The notes under the pieces were generated by a model. The model was not told the DNA's origin. It saw nothing but the letters and a program-made list of their open reading frames with translations, and searched no databases. The position numbers and the translations under genes were made by a program. Shown piece after piece: positions 1-5,061 of a stretch of 5,286 nt of DNA; the first letter of the stretch is position 1, and the number at the start of each line of letters is the position of its first letter. Origin of the DNA: Proteobacteria bacterium UBA3588 (GTDB taxonomy: Bacteria > Pseudomonadota > Gammaproteobacteria > Thiohalomonadales > Thiohalomonadaceae); contig DFMR01000114.1 in assembly GCA_002376325.1 (NCBI GenBank), positions 1-5,286 on the forward strand, written 5' to 3'.

Positions 1-496
1 CGTCGAAGGCGAAGATGGCGCTGCTGTGGTAGACCTCATAGTCCCCCTTGGCGTCGGGCTTGCCGTAGCTGTAGCTGACCCGGTAGCGCTTGGTCAGGGT
101 CTGCAGTTGTTCCTCGGTGCCGGTAAGGCCGATTATTTCGGGAGAAAAATGGGCGGCGTAGCGACGCAATACCGCCGGAGTATCGCGCCTGGGATCGACC
201 GACACGAACAGCACCTGCACCTTGTCCGCATAGACGCCGAGATCGCGGATCGCCGACGCCAACAGCGTCAGGGTTTCCGGGCAGACGTCCTCGCAGTGGG
301 TGAAACCGAAATAGAGCAGGCTCACCTTGCCGGCGTAGTCGGCGGCAGCGACCGCGTGGCCGTTGTCGTCGGTCAGGCGAAACGTCAGGTCGGGCATCAC
401 GCCCTTGATGTTTTGTCCGTGCCACGGCGCCGCCGCCTTACTGCAACCGAGCAGCAGCAGCGGCAGCAGACATACGATCAAATAGCGTTTCGGCAC
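1..496 (-). CDS. SCO1/SenC family copper chaperone lipoprotein (3' end outside window)
   Basis: SCO proteins are membrane-anchored thioredoxin-fold proteins that deliver copper to, or reduce, the CuA site of cytochrome c oxidase. The visible 165 residues start at a GTG (494-496) preceded by AGGAGG, which lies inside the end of the upstream ctaG-like gene. Residues 1-18 form a short hydrophobic lipoprotein signal (LLLLGC), with Cys18 as the lipidation site. The copper-binding CxxxCP motif is Cys68/Cys72 (THCEDVCP), followed by the conserved VSVDP segment near 98-102 and the third ligand His157 in VYHSS. The coding region runs off the left edge after residue 165, so only the last part of the fold is missing. 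The 19-nt overlap with the preceding gene implies coupled translation and a shared role in oxidase assembly. The family call is firm; the copper-delivery role is inferred from family knowledge. Confidence 0.93.
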   Translation of the reverse strand, partial: MPKRYLIVCLLPLLLLGCSKAAAPWHGQNIKGVMPDLTFRLTDDNGHAVAAADYAGKVSLLYFGFTHCEDVCPETLTLLASAIRDLGVYADKVQVLFVSVDPRRDTPAVLRRYAAHFSPEIIGLTGTEEQLQTLTKRYRVSYSYGKPDAKGDYEVYHSSAIFAFD

Positions 497-1350
497 GCTC
501 CACCTCCTGTCATCGGCGCCGCCTCGACCACGGCGGCCTCGTTACCTCGTGTCGCCCAACGGTGCATCAGCACCAGCGCACCGGCAATGCTCATCATCGC
601 CGACGGGATCCAGGTGATGAGCCCGCCAAGCTGCTGATCGACCTGCGCGCTCAACGGCCAGATGCGGCCGCATACCGCATAGACCGCGTAGAGGTCGCGA
701 TGACTCAGGGCGATGTGCGCACCGATGACGATTTGCGGAAACATCACCAGAAACAGCAGCAGTATACGCCCGCCGTAGTGACGCGCATCGCTGCTGTCGG
801 GAGCGCGCAGATTGAACACCATCCACCAGAACAGTAAGCCGTCCACCGCCATGCCCCAGTTCATCGTGTCGTACAGCGGCACGTTGAGCATGGCGTAAAA
901 ATGGACGTTCGGGATCAGCCAGAACTCGATCAGGCCGACGAACAGCAGGGCCGCCACCAGGGGCTGCTGAATCGCGCGGTAAAGGAGATGCGTTGACCGG
1001 TTGTGTCGCAGCGGCACGACGATATAACGGTGAACCACCCTTGGTACCCCGGCGCCCAGGACATCGGCGGGCGCCGCCACGGCGATCAGAAATGGTCCCA
1101 CGTGGTGCAGCACCAGGTGCTGCAGGCGGTGCATGAAAAACATGTGCTGCGCGTAATAGTCGAAGTGGGTCTGGAGCACGGCGTAGATCAGGCCCAACCC
1201 AAGCCAGAACGCCAGCGCCCGCCCGCGCCTCACGGCGATGCCGCGCCTACCGCGATGGAACGCCAGCGCAGCACAGCCACATACCAGCAGTACCGTAGGC
1301 GAGAATTCGTAAGGCGCGAGAAACGCGATCACCTGCGCCAGACTGGACAT
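478..1350 (-). CDS. ctaG: caa3-type CtaG cytochrome c oxidase assembly membrane protein
   Basis: This is a 290-residue polytopic inner-membrane protein of the caa3_CtaG family, which assists assembly and copper loading of haem-copper oxidases. It should not be confused with the unrelated CtaG/Cox11 family. The ATG at 1348-1350 has GAGG nine bases upstream. About seven hydrophobic segments are visible, starting at residues 18-31 and 45-60. The signature is the histidine-rich stretch at residues 62-86, with His62, His69, His74, His78, His82 and His83 followed by GPFL, plausible metal ligands. Further segments include IEFWLIPNVHFYAML and the late LFLVMFPQIVIGAHIAL. The last codons overlap the start of the SCO gene and contain its ribosome-binding site, so the two form an operon. 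No convincing sigma-70 promoter was seen upstream. The symbol follows common usage for this family. Confidence 0.9.
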   Translation of the reverse strand: MSSLAQVIAFLAPYEFSPTVLLVCGCAALAFHRGRRGIAVRRGRALAFWLGLGLIYAVLQTHFDYYAQHMFFMHRLQHLVLHHVGPFLIAVAAPADVLGAGVPRVVHRYIVVPLRHNRSTHLLYRAIQQPLVAALLFVGLIEFWLIPNVHFYAMLNVPLYDTMNWGMAVDGLLFWWMVFNLRAPDSSDARHYGGRILLLFLVMFPQIVIGAHIALSHRDLYAVYAVCGRIWPLSAQVDQQLGGLITWIPSAMMSIAGALVLMHRWATRGNEAAVVEAAPMTGGGACRNAI

Positions 1351-1520
1351 CGACAGCTACCTCACGGCTTGGAACGGACGGCTCACTACAGTGTAGACAT
1401 TTAACATCCGGCTTCGCTGCCGCAAGCCGATGATTCGCGGCGTCAAGATAATGAGAAGAAATCGCCTGGAGCAAGACTTGCACACTGAAGCGAGAGGGGA
1501 GTCAACGGTTTGCCGATAGG

Positions 1521-1539
1521 GCCGTCCTTTGCGGACGGC
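1521..1539. repeat. Perfect 7-bp inverted repeat (hairpin)
   Basis: GCCGTCC and GGACGGC flank a 5-base loop. It lies in the 280-bp gap between the exported protein gene and ctaG, 26 bases beyond the stronger hairpin at 1565-1585 in the minus direction. There is no T-tract on either side. It may help terminate or stabilise the upstream transcript. The rest of the gap (1351-1520) holds nothing else I can support as a gene. Confidence 0.4.
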
Positions 1540-1564
1540 GGCCGGGCGAAAACGGGCAGAGGCG

Positions 1565-1585
1565 GGGCGGAGCGAAACTCCGCCC
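1565..1585 (-). terminator. Strong GC hairpin, probable original terminator of the 1632-2408 gene
   Basis: GGGCGGAG and CTCCGCCC form a perfect 8-bp stem around a 5-base loop. In minus orientation it begins 12 bases after the TAA at 1598-1600, which is the stop codon of the exported protein gene once the MITE-like insertion is removed. This spacing fits a transcription terminator, although no clear U-tract follows. It supports the reconstruction of the ancestral 3' end. Confidence 0.5.
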
Positions 1586-1631
1586 ACACCGACACTCTTA
1601 CGGCAACCTGGCGATGAGCTGGTGGTGAGCA

Positions 1632-2408
1632 TTAACAGGTTGCTGAAAAAGGTATTCGTCCCTTCTCCCCCAGGGAGAAGGACAGGATGAGGGGATCAAA
1701 AATCAATGACTTACGCCAATTCTCTTCCCTCACCCCAACCCTCTCCCTGAGGGAGAGGGAGTTTTTCAGCAGCCTGTTAATCCCAATCTGTCCGCGAACC
1801 CTACCGTGAGTTTTGCCGTCGCTGTGGTAGACCAACAAAACGGCATTGGCGTGGGTAAGCATCCGCGGACTATGGATACGCACCGTTGCATCGCCGGCGG
1901 CGCCCGCCGTAAAGGAGTTATGCTTCCCGTCGCCGTCGAGCGGCGTAAACCCAACGGGTTTCACGTCGAAGTGATTCTCGAACAGGCTGTATACGCCGTG
2001 CGGCTTCAGACCGGAAAAGGTTGCAACGATGTTGGCGCCGTTCGCCGCAGCGGCGATGGTCACGACGCCGTGCGCACCGAGCCAGCGGCCCGCGGTAAAT
2101 CCCAGCCGCTTCCCCGCGGCGGAGAACAGCGGCGTCGATGAGGCGTCACTGAATCTCAGATTTCTAATACCTGCGACATGCCTGATCTTCTGTGGCCCGA
2201 TCCCGGCCGGAGCCTTCCGATCGCGGACAAACATCTGTGGATCGATCGCCTGCCCGAGATGCATTTCCCCGGAAAAGAAGGCAGCATGGGTGACAAAACG
2301 CAGATGCACCGTTTCAGCGGCGCGTGCCGGCGTCGATTGATATGCCATCGCGGCAATCGATAGTGCCGTCAACAACGCGTAAAGCGGACGAAAACAGGAC
2401 TTTCGCAT
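1632..2408 (-). CDS. Exported protein of unknown function, C-terminus replaced by MITE-derived tail
   Basis: I recognise no named family. The chosen ATG (2406-2408) has GGAG nine bases upstream; an in-frame ATG 15 bases earlier (2421-2423) has no ribosome-binding site. The product is 258 residues. Residues 1-30 form a Sec signal peptide (hydrophobic LYALLTALSIAAMAY, then a PARA-AE cleavage site). The mature part contains repeated GFTAGRWLGAHG, ATFSGLKPHGVYSLFENHF and ANAVLLVYHSDGKTHG segments, typical of a secreted beta-rich domain. It has no cysteine in the mature native part. The last roughly 47 residues, from NRLLKNSLSLRE onward, are translated from the inserted element, and the TAA stop lies in the element's outer repeat. 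Without the insertion the frame would read NAHHQLIARLP and stop at 1598-1600. An ECF-like promoter motif lies upstream at 2494-2519. The coding call is firm; whether the altered protein still works is unknown. Confidence 0.8.
   Translation of the reverse strand: MRKSCFRPLYALLTALSIAAMAYQSTPARAAETVHLRFVTHAAFFSGEMHLGQAIDPQMFVRDRKAPAGIGPQKIRHVAGIRNLRFSDASSTPLFSAAGKRLGFTAGRWLGAHGVVTIAAAANGANIVATFSGLKPHGVYSLFENHFDVKPVGFTPLDGDGKHNSFTAGAAGDATVRIHSPRMLTHANAVLLVYHSDGKTHGRVRGQIGINRLLKNSLSLRERVGVREENWRKSLIFDPLILSFSLGEKGRIPFSATC
1635..1777. mobile_element. MITE-like non-coding element, 143 bp, with terminal inverted repeats
   Basis: The outer 20 bases at 1631-1650 (ATTAACAGGTTGCTGAAAAA) and at 1762-1781 are inverted repeats that match at 19 of 20 positions. 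The ends are flanked by direct TA copies (1633-1634 and 1778-1779); TTAA copies (1632-1635, 1777-1780) are an equally valid reading. Inside are two hairpins: CCTTCTCCC-cca-GGGAGAAGG at 1661-1681 and CCCTCTCCC-tga-GGGAGAGGG at 1739-1759. Each is flanked by a CCCTCA/TGAGGG-like arm, so the two halves are diverged inverted copies. There is no room for a transposase, so it would have to be mobilised in trans. The TA flank suggests an IS630/Tc1-mariner type enzyme, which is inference. Dispersed repeats with the CCCTCTCCC/GGGAGAGGG core are common in proteobacterial genomes. Confidence 0.8.
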
Positions 2409-2493
2409 AGATTGATGCTCCATGTTCGGACGTATAGAGGGGTATCCGTCATCAGGATGCCCGTTCGGGTAACGGCCGTGCCGTCACCCTTTA

Positions 2494-2519
2494 GTCGCCC
2501 AACGCGATCATTCCTTACA
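2494..2519 (-). promoter_or_regulatory. Putative ECF-type promoter for the exported protein gene
   Basis: On the minus strand TGTAAGG (2519-2513) is followed by 15 bases and then CGAC (2497-2494), 85 bases before the ATG at 2408. The same two blocks, with 15 or 16 bases between them, precede the genes at 2714 and 3464. The divergent intergenic region 2409-2713 holds this element and the one at 2643-2668 and no gene I can support. Assignment to the sigma factor at 4156-4758 is inferred from proximity. Confidence 0.6.
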
Positions 2520-2642
2520 GCGACCGATAGCGTTAATCCATGCGTCCGGGACGGTACGCCCGCCACGCGACTCGCCTTTCGCACCGTCTCGCGCTTATGC
2601 CGGCCTTGAGACCGCCGATCCGCTTCCGCCGCACCGCGCCGC

Positions 2643-2668
2643 TGTAAGGTTTCGCCTCTTGGTGCGAC
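2643..2668 (+). promoter_or_regulatory. Putative ECF-type promoter for the peroxiredoxin-like gene
   Basis: TGTAAGG (2643-2649), 15 bases, then CGAC (2665-2668), 45 bases before the ATG at 2714. It matches the element at 2494-2519 on the opposite strand in both blocks and in spacing, and also shares the base before each block (C before TGTAAGG, G before CGAC). Seven bases of the spacer next to the first block, TTTCGCC, recur in the element at 3387-3413. Confidence 0.62.
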
Positions 2669-2713
2669 AACGTGGACAGGACGAGACCGATCACTTACCG
2701 ACGGAGGTCGAAC

Positions 2714-3280
2714 ATGAAAACCCTGCACAGCGGCGATCAAGCCCCCGATTTCACCTTGCCCGGCCTGGACGGCAGAGCCGTGCGGCTGGCCGATTACCGT
2801 GGCCGGAAGGTGCTGCTTACTTTCTTTCGTTATGCCACCTGCCCCTTCTGCACCGTTCGCTTTGTGCGGCTGGCACAGGAGGCGCCGCGTTATGCCGAAC
2901 AGGGCATTCAGGTCATCGGCGTATTCGAATCGAGCGCGGATTACGTCCGCGAGTACCTATCGCGCCGCGGCCTGCCGTTTCCGGTCATTGCCGATCCGGA
3001 CGGGACGCTGTACGCGCAATACGGAGTGAAGAAATCGCTGCCGGGTCTGCTGTTCGGCATGTTCCGCATGCCGACTCTGCTGCGCGCACTGTTCGACCGC
3101 GACTACCGCATGGCCGCACCCGACGGCAGCCTGATCCGCATTCCAGCCGATTTTCTGATTGGACCGGACCGTCTCATCGCCGATGCCTACTACGGCAGCG
3201 ACATCGGCGATCACATCCCGTTCCAGCGCATCGATCGCTTCGCTGGGCTGATAGCCGACAACCGCTCGCTACCGACCTGA
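2714..3280 (+). CDS. Peroxiredoxin-like (AhpC/TSA) thioredoxin-fold protein with CPFC motif
   Basis: This is a 188-residue protein with no signal peptide, so it is likely a cytoplasmic thiol-disulfide or peroxide-reducing enzyme. The ATG has GGAGG six bases upstream. The opening GDQAPDFTLPGLDGRAVRLADYRGRKVLLTF pattern (residues 7-37) is the classic AhpC/TSA start. The active-site region FFRYATCPFC places Cys43 and Cys46 in a CPFC pair. A typical peroxiredoxin has PxxxTxxC instead; here Thr42 directly precedes Cys43. This places it in the peroxiredoxin-like subgroup whose biochemistry is poorly defined. The fold continues with VIGVFESSADYVREYL, PFPVIADPDGTLYAQYGV and PADFLIGPDRLIADAYYG. The conserved GDHIPFQRI follows. 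It stands alone under its own ECF-like promoter at 2643-2668. The exact substrate and reductant are unknown. Confidence 0.87.
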   Translation: MKTLHSGDQAPDFTLPGLDGRAVRLADYRGRKVLLTFFRYATCPFCTVRFVRLAQEAPRYAEQGIQVIGVFESSADYVREYLSRRGLPFPVIADPDGTLYAQYGVKKSLPGLLFGMFRMPTLLRALFDRDYRMAAPDGSLIRIPADFLIGPDRLIADAYYGSDIGDHIPFQRIDRFAGLIADNRSLPT

Positions 3281-3386
3281 ACCAGGTACGGGTGATTCAT
3301 ATGACCATGGCGACGGGCCTGTAGCGCGGACACGACGGATGAACCTGCCTCAGCGCCGGCCTATATCGGCAACGCCGGTCGCCGAC

Positions 3387-3413
3387 CGTAAGGATTTCGC
3401 CGCCGCATACGAC
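3387..3413 (+). promoter_or_regulatory. Putative ECF-type promoter for the membrane protein gene
   Basis: CGTAAGG (3387-3393), 16 bases, then CGAC (3410-3413), 50 bases before the ATG at 3464. It differs from the other two copies by C for T in the first base and by one extra spacer base. A small inverted repeat, CGGTC-gcc-GACCG (3376-3388), overlaps the first block and could be an operator, but the other two copies lack it. The intergenic region 3281-3463 holds no gene I can support. Confidence 0.58.
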
Positions 3414-3463
3414 CAACGCATGAGACCGCTCGTTTAACAACGTCAACAAAGGAGGAGATTGTT

Positions 3464-3937
3464 ATGGGAACCCATATCGGAAAAGGCATATTCGCCGGAT
3501 TTGTCGCAACGCTGGTGTTGTCGGCCCTGATGGTGATGAAAGGGATGATGGGCCTGATGCCGGACCTGAATGCCATCAAGATGCTTACCGCCATGGCGCA
3601 CGGCTTCATGGGTACGCCCGCCGTGCCGCTGGTCGGTTGGTTGTTGCATTTCATGATCGGCACCCTGGCGTGGGGCATTCTGTTTGCCCTGTTGTTCAAG
3701 CGCATACCCGGCTCGTCATCGACTGCCAAGGGCCTGGCTTTCGGCACCGCGGCCTGGCTACTGATGATGGTCATGGTGATGCCGATGGCCGGCGCAGGAT
3801 TTTTCGGCCTCCACTTGGGCATCGGCGCGCCCGTTGCGACGCTGATGCTGCACTGGATTTTCGGCGCCGTGCTGGGGGCAGTGTATGGCAAGCTGCTGGG
3901 CCATCGTCGCCTGGTGGTTACCCATACCCACGCCTAG
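3464..3937 (+). CDS. Methionine-rich four-helix membrane protein of unknown function (possibly DUF6789)
   Basis: This is a 157-residue integral membrane protein. The ATG has a strong GGAGGAG ribosome-binding site. Four hydrophobic segments are visible at about residues 8-26, 54-78, 90-112 and 118-142, with short polar links (KRIPGSSSTAKG between the second and third). Methionine is unusually frequent, with 16 in 157 residues, including MMVMVMPM at 101-108 and KGMMGLMP at 26-33. Histidines lie in or near the helices (His46, His62, His117, His130) and the tail ends in HTHA. The pattern resembles what I remember of the DUF6789 family, but this is not verified. No enzymatic motif is visible. It has its own ECF-like promoter and is followed by a hairpin 11 bases after the stop. 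Met-rich helices could reflect metal contact or oxidant scavenging; both are speculation. Confidence 0.82.
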   Translation: MGTHIGKGIFAGFVATLVLSALMVMKGMMGLMPDLNAIKMLTAMAHGFMGTPAVPLVGWLLHFMIGTLAWGILFALLFKRIPGSSSTAKGLAFGTAAWLLMMVMVMPMAGAGFFGLHLGIGAPVATLMLHWIFGAVLGAVYGKLLGHRRLVVTHTHA

Positions 3938-3948
3938 TCATACCGTGC

Positions 3949-3976
3949 TGCGGGTGGGAGTGCGTTCCCGCCCGCA
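3949..3976 (+). terminator. Probable terminator hairpin after the membrane protein gene
   Basis: TGCGGGTGGGA and TCCCGCCCGCA form an 11-bp stem with one G-U pair and a 6-base loop, starting 11 bases after the TAG at 3935-3937. No U-tract follows, so it may be a weak terminator or a transcript-protecting stem. It separates the membrane protein gene from the sigma operon. Confidence 0.55.
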
Positions 3977-4112
3977 AGCACATCGATTCGCTCCTTACCG
4001 GTCGTCTCCGGCGTGGCTCGATATAGCGCAAGCCCACGCCGCGCTCTTTCCTGACCACCGGGACAAGCAAAATCGTGCGCAGCGGTACGCTCATCTTGTA
4101 TTCTGAATGGAT

Positions 4113-4133
4113 GGCGCGCGCTAACCGCGCGCC
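4113..4133 (+). repeat. GC-only inverted repeat in the leader of the sigma factor gene
   Basis: GGCGCGCG-ctaac-CGCGCGCC is a perfect 8-bp stem with a 5-base loop, ending 22 bases before the GTG start at 4156. If transcribed it would form a very stable hairpin close to the ribosome-binding site, so it may limit translation or act as a protein-binding palindrome. If translation instead began at the in-frame GTG 4075 or ATG 4111, it would lie inside the coding region. Confidence 0.5.
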
Positions 4134-4155
4134 GTCTCAAGTTGGGGGACACTTC

Positions 4156-4758
4156 GTGTCTGCGGATAACGCCGAGGAGTTGGAGAACCGTATCGATGAA
4201 GGTGCGCTGACCGCCCTGCGTGGCGATATGGTGCGCTTCGCTGCGCTGCAACTGCGTGACGCGGCGGCCGCCGAGGACGCGGTGCAGGAGGCGCTGACCG
4301 CAGCCCTCGGCGCCCGCGAGGGCTATGCCGGCCGCGCCAAACTCAAGACCTGGGTATTCGGAATTCTGCGCAATAAGATTATCGACGTACTGCGCGAGCG
4401 CATCCGCCATCCTACGCAAAGTTACGATGACGACATCGGCACCGACGACGAACTCGACGACGCCTTTAACCAGCGCGGATTCTGGCGCAAGGAGGAACGT
4501 CCGGCCAATTGGGGTCAACCCGAAACAGAGTTTGAGAAGGGCGAATTCTGGCGGGTATTCGAGGCCTGCCTGAATTACCTGCCGCAAAACACCGCACGCG
4601 TTTTCATGATGCGCGAGATGCTCGGCTTGGAGACCTCGGAGATCTGCACGGAGTTGTCAATCAGCGTAAGCAACTGCTGGGTAATTCTCCATCGCGCCCG
4701 CATGCGATTGCGTTTGTGCCTGGAGGAGAACTGGTTCGACGGGAGAACACCACCATGA
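4156..4758 (+). CDS. ECF-family RNA polymerase sigma factor
   Basis: This is a 200-residue alternative sigma factor. The sigma-2 region spans about residues 20-84, with RFAALQLRDAAAAEDAVQEALTAAL for core binding and RAKLKTWVFGILRNKIIDVLRER for -10 recognition. An acidic linker (DDDIGTDDELDD) and an aromatic FWRKEERPANWGQPE segment follow. The sigma-4 region covers about 137-195 (LPQNTARVFMMREMLGLETSEICTELSIS, then a NCWVILHRARMRLR recognition helix). I chose GTG 4156, with GGGGGA upstream, because the conserved part begins soon after. In-frame alternatives at GTG 4075 and ATG 4111 would add a low-complexity extension encoded by a hairpin. Its stop overlaps the start of the anti-sigma gene (ATGA). 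Its likely targets are the three GTAAGG-N15/16-CGAC elements to the left. No such element precedes this gene, so self-activation is not evident. Confidence 0.92.
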   Translation: MSADNAEELENRIDEGALTALRGDMVRFAALQLRDAAAAEDAVQEALTAALGAREGYAGRAKLKTWVFGILRNKIIDVLRERIRHPTQSYDDDIGTDDELDDAFNQRGFWRKEERPANWGQPETEFEKGEFWRVFEACLNYLPQNTARVFMMREMLGLETSEICTELSISVSNCWVILHRARMRLRLCLEENWFDGRTPP

Positions 4759-4934
4759 TGACTTGCAAACAGGCAACCACATTGATGTCGCAGGCGCAGG
4801 ACCGCCGGATCACTTTCAAAGAACGCATCGCACTACGCATGCACCTGATGATGTGCAGTGGCTGCACCAACTTCAACCGACAGATGGATTTCATACGCAA
4901 AGCGTTCCGCCGTATCGGTGGCGACGGAGAGTAG
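4755..4934 (+). CDS. Small zinc-finger (ZAS / zf-HC2) anti-sigma factor candidate
   Basis: This 59-residue protein has a start codon overlapping the sigma stop (ATGA at 4755-4758), with GGGAG nine bases upstream. Translation is therefore probably coupled, giving matched amounts of both proteins. His30, Cys34 and Cys37 form the HxxxCxxC motif of zinc anti-sigma domains, and Cys4 near the N-terminus is the usual fourth ligand. The C-terminus is basic (FIRKAFRRIGG). There is no transmembrane segment or sensor domain, so it should be cytoplasmic and sense directly. Loss of zinc by thiol oxidation, or metal exchange, is the known mechanism for relatives such as RsrA; here this is inference. It is much shorter than most anti-sigma factors, with only the ZAS core. 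The role is well supported by context. Confidence 0.87.
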   Translation: MMTCKQATTLMSQAQDRRITFKERIALRMHLMMCSGCTNFNRQMDFIRKAFRRIGGDGE

Positions 4935-4969
4935 CAAAGGGCGATTCATCGAATGACGTCCGACACGGG

Positions 4970-5025
4970 GCCATTCGGCGTACCGCGCCGTTAACTCTCC
5001 GGTAAAGGACTACGCCGAACGGCGC
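4970..5025. terminator. Overlapping inverted repeats between convergent genes, possible bidirectional terminator
   Basis: GCCATTCGGCGTA (4970-4982) pairs with TACGCCGAACGGC (5011-5023) with one mismatch, around a 28-base loop. A second perfect 8-bp stem, GCGCCGTT (4985-4992) with AACGGCGC (5018-5025), uses part of the same right arm, so the two folds exclude each other. It sits between the convergent anti-sigma and chemotaxis receptor genes. Termination is the simplest reading; no T-tract is visible. Confidence 0.4.
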
Positions 5026-5061
5026 AATAGACGCGGTCGCTTCTCGGCAAGCGTTCCCCGC

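Noticed and set aside
123..128. GTAAGG inside the SCO gene (a second similar site is at 1306-1311 in ctaG)
   Set aside because: Both lie within coding sequence, on the opposite strand to those genes, and lack CGAC at the required spacing.
26..637. Long plus-strand reading frame of 203 codons
   Set aside because: It lies antisense to the clear SCO and ctaG genes, has no family features, and its composition is that of a high-GC shadow frame.
1386..1396. CTACA-G-TGTAG palindrome upstream of ctaG, resembling a CopY/BlaI-type TACAnnTGTA operator
   Set aside because: The spacer is one base rather than two, there is a single copy, and no such regulator gene is in view; it may be chance.
1357..1632. 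Minus-strand reading frame of 91 codons between the exported protein gene and ctaG
   Set aside because: It spans two hairpins and the ancestral 3' end in a different frame from the reconstructed C-terminus, with no ribosome-binding site or recognisable protein.
3361..3891. Minus-strand reading frame of 176 codons opposite the membrane protein gene
   Set aside because: The plus strand has a strong ribosome-binding site and a coherent four-helix protein; the antisense frame is a shadow.
3983..3988. GTAAGG on the minus strand before the sigma gene
   Set aside because: There is no CGAC at 15-16 bases, and it points away from the sigma gene towards the convergent 3' end of the membrane protein gene.
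3934..4587. Minus-strand reading frame of 217 codons opposite the sigma factor gene
   Set aside because: The plus frame encodes unmistakable sigma-2 and sigma-4 regions; the antisense product shows no known motif.
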